Shown here: positions 4,111-6,559 of the stretch, piece after piece
Layout of the letters: each line of letters begins with the position of its first letter
Numbering within the stretch: the stretch's first letter is position 1
NCBI GenBank assembly: GCA_964605095.1
Contig: CAZSBS010000265.1
Span: forward strand, 1-6,559
Source: JAUWQU01 sp964605095
GTDB lineage: Bacteria > Planctomycetota > Phycisphaerae > SM23-33
Direction: 5' to 3'
DNA length: 6,559 bases
The notes under the pieces: generated by a model
Databases searched by the model: none
Told to the model about the DNA's origin: nothing
Seen by the model: only the letters and a program-made list of their open reading frames with translations
Translations under genes and position numbers: made by a program

Positions 4111-5562
4111 ATGCGAATACTGCTGATTCAACCTGACTATCAGATCGCCGGGTTCGGCTTTCGCCTGGCAGCCATGCCGGAACCGCTGCACCTGGAAGTC
4201 CTTGCCGGCGGCCTGCCGGACCATGACGTCCGCATCCTGGACATGCGAATCGAAGCCAACCTGATGAGTCTGCTGGAGGAGTTTCAGCCGCATCTTGTTG
4301 GAGTTACGGCACTTACGACGGAAGTCTACACCGCCCGCGATGTTCTGATGGCGGTCAAGAACTATTCCGAGGAGATATTCACCGTCGTCGGAGGCCATCA
4401 CTGCACGCTGATGCCCGAGGATTTCCAGATTCCGCAGACCGACGCGATCGCCATCGGCGAGGGCGAATTCGTGCTGCCGGAACTGGTGGCGACCCTCTCG
4501 GCCGGGGGAAACCTGGCAAACGTGCCAAACCTGATCTGGCAAAACCGCGACGGGCGGTTTGTCCGCAACAACCGCTCCGTGGGGTCCGAGCGGTCGATGG
4601 ACAATCTGCCGCTGCCGCGAAGGGACCTTGTCCGCCAGTACCGCCAGGACTATTTCTTTTTGTTCGACAAGCCGGACTCGTCGGTCGCGGCGAGCCGGGG
4701 CTGCCCGTACAAATGCAACTTCTGTAGTGTACACGAGTTCTACGGCGGGCGAACGCGGCAGATGTCAGCCGCCAGGGTCATGGACGAGATTCGCGCCGTC
4801 GATACGCGGCACATCACGTTCGTCGATGACAACTTCCTGATGAACCACAGCCGAGAGAACGAACTTGCCGACCTGATCCGCGGCGAAGGGCTGGACATGA
4901 GCTTTTCCATGGAGGCGCGGTCGGACTCGATCGTCCGGCATCCCGAGTTGGTGGAAAAGTGGGTGGACATCGGCCTTTACGCCGTCCTGATGGGCCTGGA
5001 AGGCGCCACCGAGGAGGCCCTGGCCAACGTCAATAAGTCCAACATGCTGGAGACCAACAACGAGGCCATCCGCATCCTCAAGGCCAACGGCGTTATTATC
5101 TGGGGCGCGTTCATCGTCGATCCCACGTTCTCGGCCGAGGACTTCAGGAAGCTCGAGGAATACGTCCACACGATGGAGATAACGCACACACAATTCACGG
5201 TGCTTACTCCACTTGTTGGCACGCAGCTCTACCGCGAGCGGTTCAACGACCTGCTGACGTACGACTACACGTGCTACGACACGCTGCACGCCGTAACGCC
5301 GACAAAGCTGCCGCGGACGGAGTTCTACAAGCACTTTGCCAACCTCTACAAGCAGACCGACCTGGGCCCCTACTACGACCTGGTCCGGGCAGGCAAGCTC
5401 ACTATCGAGGACTGCCGGCGCGGCAAGCGAATGCTCGACGCCATGAGCCACTGGGAATACTACCTGGACAAGGACCCCGTCCTGGGGACCGTGCGCTCCA
5501 AGGCCGAGGCACTGCCCGGCGCGGTCGCCGCTTACCAGCGGTCCGCCAAGGCGGCGCAGTAA
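4111..5562 (+). CDS. B12-binding radical SAM protein, HpnR-like
   Basis: This 483-aa enzyme has an N-terminal cobalamin-binding Rossmann domain (about 1-130) and a radical SAM domain (about 190-400). The cluster motif RGCPYKCNFC holds C198, C202 and C205 in CxxxCxxC spacing to bind [4Fe-4S] and SAM. Other family marks are VGGHH (93-97), GEGE (116-119), FVDDNF and MGLEGATEE. The DxHxxG cobalamin loop is not kept: the matching site reads DMRIEA (D44-A49), as in many class B radical SAM methylases. The C-terminal pattern, with a TYDYTCYDTLHAV stretch followed by TKLPRTEFYK, resembles what I recall of hopanoid C-3 methylase HpnR. A radical methylation of an unreactive carbon on a lipid or natural product is therefore plausible, but no hopanoid or terpenoid genes are visible here. 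The ATG at 4111 has only a weak purine run (GAAGAG) upstream. It appears monocistronic. Confidence 0.9.
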   Translation: MRILLIQPDYQIAGFGFRLAAMPEPLHLEVLAGGLPDHDVRILDMRIEANLMSLLEEFQPHLVGVTALTTEVYTARDVLMAVKNYSEEIFTVVGGHHCTLMPEDFQIPQTDAIAIGEGEFVLPELVATLSAGGNLANVPNLIWQNRDGRFVRNNRSVGSERSMDNLPLPRRDLVRQYRQDYFFLFDKPDSSVAASRGCPYKCNFCSVHEFYGGRTRQMSAARVMDEIRAVDTRHITFVDDNFLMNHSRENELADLIRGEGLDMSFSMEARSDSIVRHPELVEKWVDIGLYAVLMGLEGATEEALANVNKSNMLETNNEAIRILKANGVIIWGAFIVDPTFSAEDFRKLEEYVHTMEITHTQFTVLTPLVGTQLYRERFNDLLTYDYTCYDTLHAVTPTKLPRTEFYKHFANLYKQTDLGPYYDLVRAGKLTIEDCRRGKRMLDAMSHWEYYLDKDPVLGTVRSKAEALPGAVAAYQRSAKAAQ

Positions 5563-5571
5563 AGGAACAGA

Positions 5572-5729
5572 TTACCGCAGAGACGCAGAGGCACAGAGAT
5601 CAGAAGAAGAAAAAGCTGGATGGGGATTACATGGGTTAAGAGAGACACAAAGTAATTTCTGTTAATCGATCAAAATCCCTTCTCTGCTGTTTCTCTTATA
5701 TCTCTATGACTCTGCGCCTCTGCGGTTAA
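5572..5729. repeat. 158-bp imperfect inverted-repeat element (ACCGCAGAG type)
   Basis: The left arm (5572-5600) and the reverse complement of the right arm (5700-5729) match at 26 of 30 columns with one gap. Both arms begin TTA(A)CCGCAGAG and continue with CGCAGAG and AGAGAT blocks. The core of about 100 bp is clearly AT-richer than the neighbouring genes and has no credible ORF. It fills the gap between the radical SAM stop and the lipoprotein start. I know this arm sequence as a widespread intergenic repeat in environmental bacteria. It may be a non-autonomous mobile unit (MITE-like), but I see no clear target-site duplication. Confidence 0.65.
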
Positions 5730-5765
5730 ATCCTTTGGTTGCGGCGGAAGGCCGCACTACGAGCA

Positions 5766-6559
5766 ATGATAGCAGTGCAAAGATCTACGGTCCTAATGAG
5801 CGCCGCAACGGTCTTGGCGTCGCTGGCGGCATGCTCGGCCTGGGCAGGCGGCGGCGACTCGAAAAGCCCCGCCGCGCCGGCGCCGGTTGTCCAGTACGGC
5901 AAGGGCAGGCTGATTTGCCTTCTGGCCAACAAGGCAATCGCAGAAAGTTCCGGCGTAGCCGCCAGCAGGCGCACAGCCGGCGTGTTCTGGACCCACAACG
6001 ACTCCGGGGACAAGCCCAACCTCTATGCCTTCGACCTTCGTGGCCGGAACCTGGGAACATGGCACATCCAGGGCGTCGCCAGCCGGGACTGGGAGGACAT
6101 GGCCTCGTTCAGCCTGGGAGGCAAACCCTGGCTGCTGGCGGCTGACGCGGGCGACAACGACCGCAAGTGCAAGACCCCCCGGCTCTACTTGGTTCCCGAG
6201 CCGCGGATTGACCCCAACCGCCCCGTCGCCGTCGGGCAGGTCGGCGTGGCTATGACCATTCCATTCTTCTACGACGACGGCTGCCAGGACTGCGAAGCCG
6301 TAGGCGTGGACACCACCAGCCGGACCATCCTGTTGATTTCCAAGCGGGGCAAGCGGACCGTCTACGAGTTGCCCCTGCCAGACAAGACCCCGCCCAGGCC
6401 GCTTACGGCCAAGTCGATCGCCACGCTCGATCTGGGCTGGGTGACCGCGATGGACGTCTCCCCCGACGGCCTGCGGGCCGTGGTGGCGACGTACGGCAAC
6501 TTGACCGAGTACGCCCGGGCGCCCGGCGAATCCTGGGCCGCCGCCTTCGGGCGTCCCGG
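5766..6559 (+). CDS. Secreted lipoprotein with beta-propeller-like domain, 3'-partial
   Basis: The frame is open from the ATG at 5766 to the right edge (264 codons seen, no stop). Residues 1-22 form an export signal ending in the lipobox LAAC (C23), so the protein is probably lipid-anchored; AWA|GG at residue 27 could serve signal peptidase I instead. A low-complexity linker (29-41) leads into a propeller-like domain. Motifs typical of a secreted family I recall are present: WTHNDSGDKPNLYAFDLRG (75-93), RDWEDMA (107-113), DAGDN (127-131), DCEAVGVD (175-182) and VSPDG (231-235). Those motifs usually mark repeated blades in proteins annotated as hypothetical or esterase-like phytase relatives; no reaction can be assigned. 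C173 and C176 form a CxxC where relatives usually have no cysteines. GGAAGG lies 14 nt upstream of the ATG, rather far, so the ATG at 5796 cannot be excluded. Confidence 0.8.
   Translation, partial: MIAVQRSTVLMSAATVLASLAACSAWAGGGDSKSPAAPAPVVQYGKGRLICLLANKAIAESSGVAASRRTAGVFWTHNDSGDKPNLYAFDLRGRNLGTWHIQGVASRDWEDMASFSLGGKPWLLAADAGDNDRKCKTPRLYLVPEPRIDPNRPVAVGQVGVAMTIPFFYDDGCQDCEAVGVDTTSRTILLISKRGKRTVYELPLPDKTPPRPLTAKSIATLDLGWVTAMDVSPDGLRAVVATYGNLTEYARAPGESWAAAFGRP

Noticed and set aside
3967..4734. Minus-strand ORF of 255 aa overlapping the radical SAM gene start
   Set aside because: No recognisable domain, and it is antisense to the B12-binding domain, whose motifs are clear on the plus strand.
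4765..5451. Minus-strand ORF of 228 aa inside the radical SAM gene
   Set aside because: Its valine/leucine-rich composition is typical of the complement of a GC-rich coding frame; no motifs or ribosome-binding site were seen.
5271..5639. Plus-strand ORF of 122 aa ending in ITAETQRHRDQKKKK
   Set aside because: It is an out-of-frame shadow of the radical SAM gene that runs into the ACCGCAGAG repeat, whose translation gives the familiar spurious AETQRHR phrase.
5735..6145. Plus-strand ORF of 136 aa over the start of the lipoprotein gene
   Set aside because: It is in another frame from the lipoprotein, is Arg/Gly-rich, and lacks the signal peptide and family motifs seen in the frame starting at 5766.

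Overview
The window is GC-rich bacterial chromosome. The best guess for the host is a planctomycete, probably near the Phycisphaerae. This rests on recalled protein patterns (the integrase, the aminoglycoside-phosphotransferase-like kinase and the beta-propeller lipoprotein) and on the short GTAGCCG-type and ACCGCAGAG-type intergenic repeats. No 16S or ribosomal marker is present, so the taxonomy is inference.

Layout. (1) At 2-1417 (+) lies a tyrosine recombinase, open at the left edge, with a full catalytic set. Its reading frame runs straight through an intact tRNA-Ser(UGA) gene at 1301-1387. This looks like the right-hand end of an integrated element, or its relic. (2) Positions 1392-1601 hold hairpins, a 42-bp dispersed repeat, a small tandem repeat and an intrinsic terminator pointing left. 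(3) A 70-aa secreted Pro/Ala-rich protein lies at 1593-1805 (-), with its own Shine-Dalgarno, -10 box and terminator. (4) A kinase of the APH/CotS fold lies at 1968-3011 (+), preceded by a five-codon upstream ORF that carries the only good ribosome-binding site. (5) Positions 3012-3210 form a convergent intergenic gap made of repeats and a UUCG hairpin. (6) An endonuclease III homologue lies at 3211-3927 (-). (7) Diverging from it is a B12-binding radical SAM protein resembling the hopanoid C-3 methylase group (4111-5562, +). (8) A 158-bp imperfect inverted-repeat element lies at 5572-5729. (9) A secreted lipoprotein with a beta-propeller-like domain starts at 5766 and runs off the right edge.

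The genes do not form one operon or one obvious pathway. Orientations alternate, every gap holds repeats, and each gene looks like its own transcription unit. I see no CRISPR array, toxin-antitoxin pair or recognisable defence system. The points most worth a second look are the integrase-tRNA fusion of reading frames, the orphan secreted mini-protein, the upstream ORF before the kinase, the repeat families that fill the gaps, and the substrate of the radical SAM enzyme.
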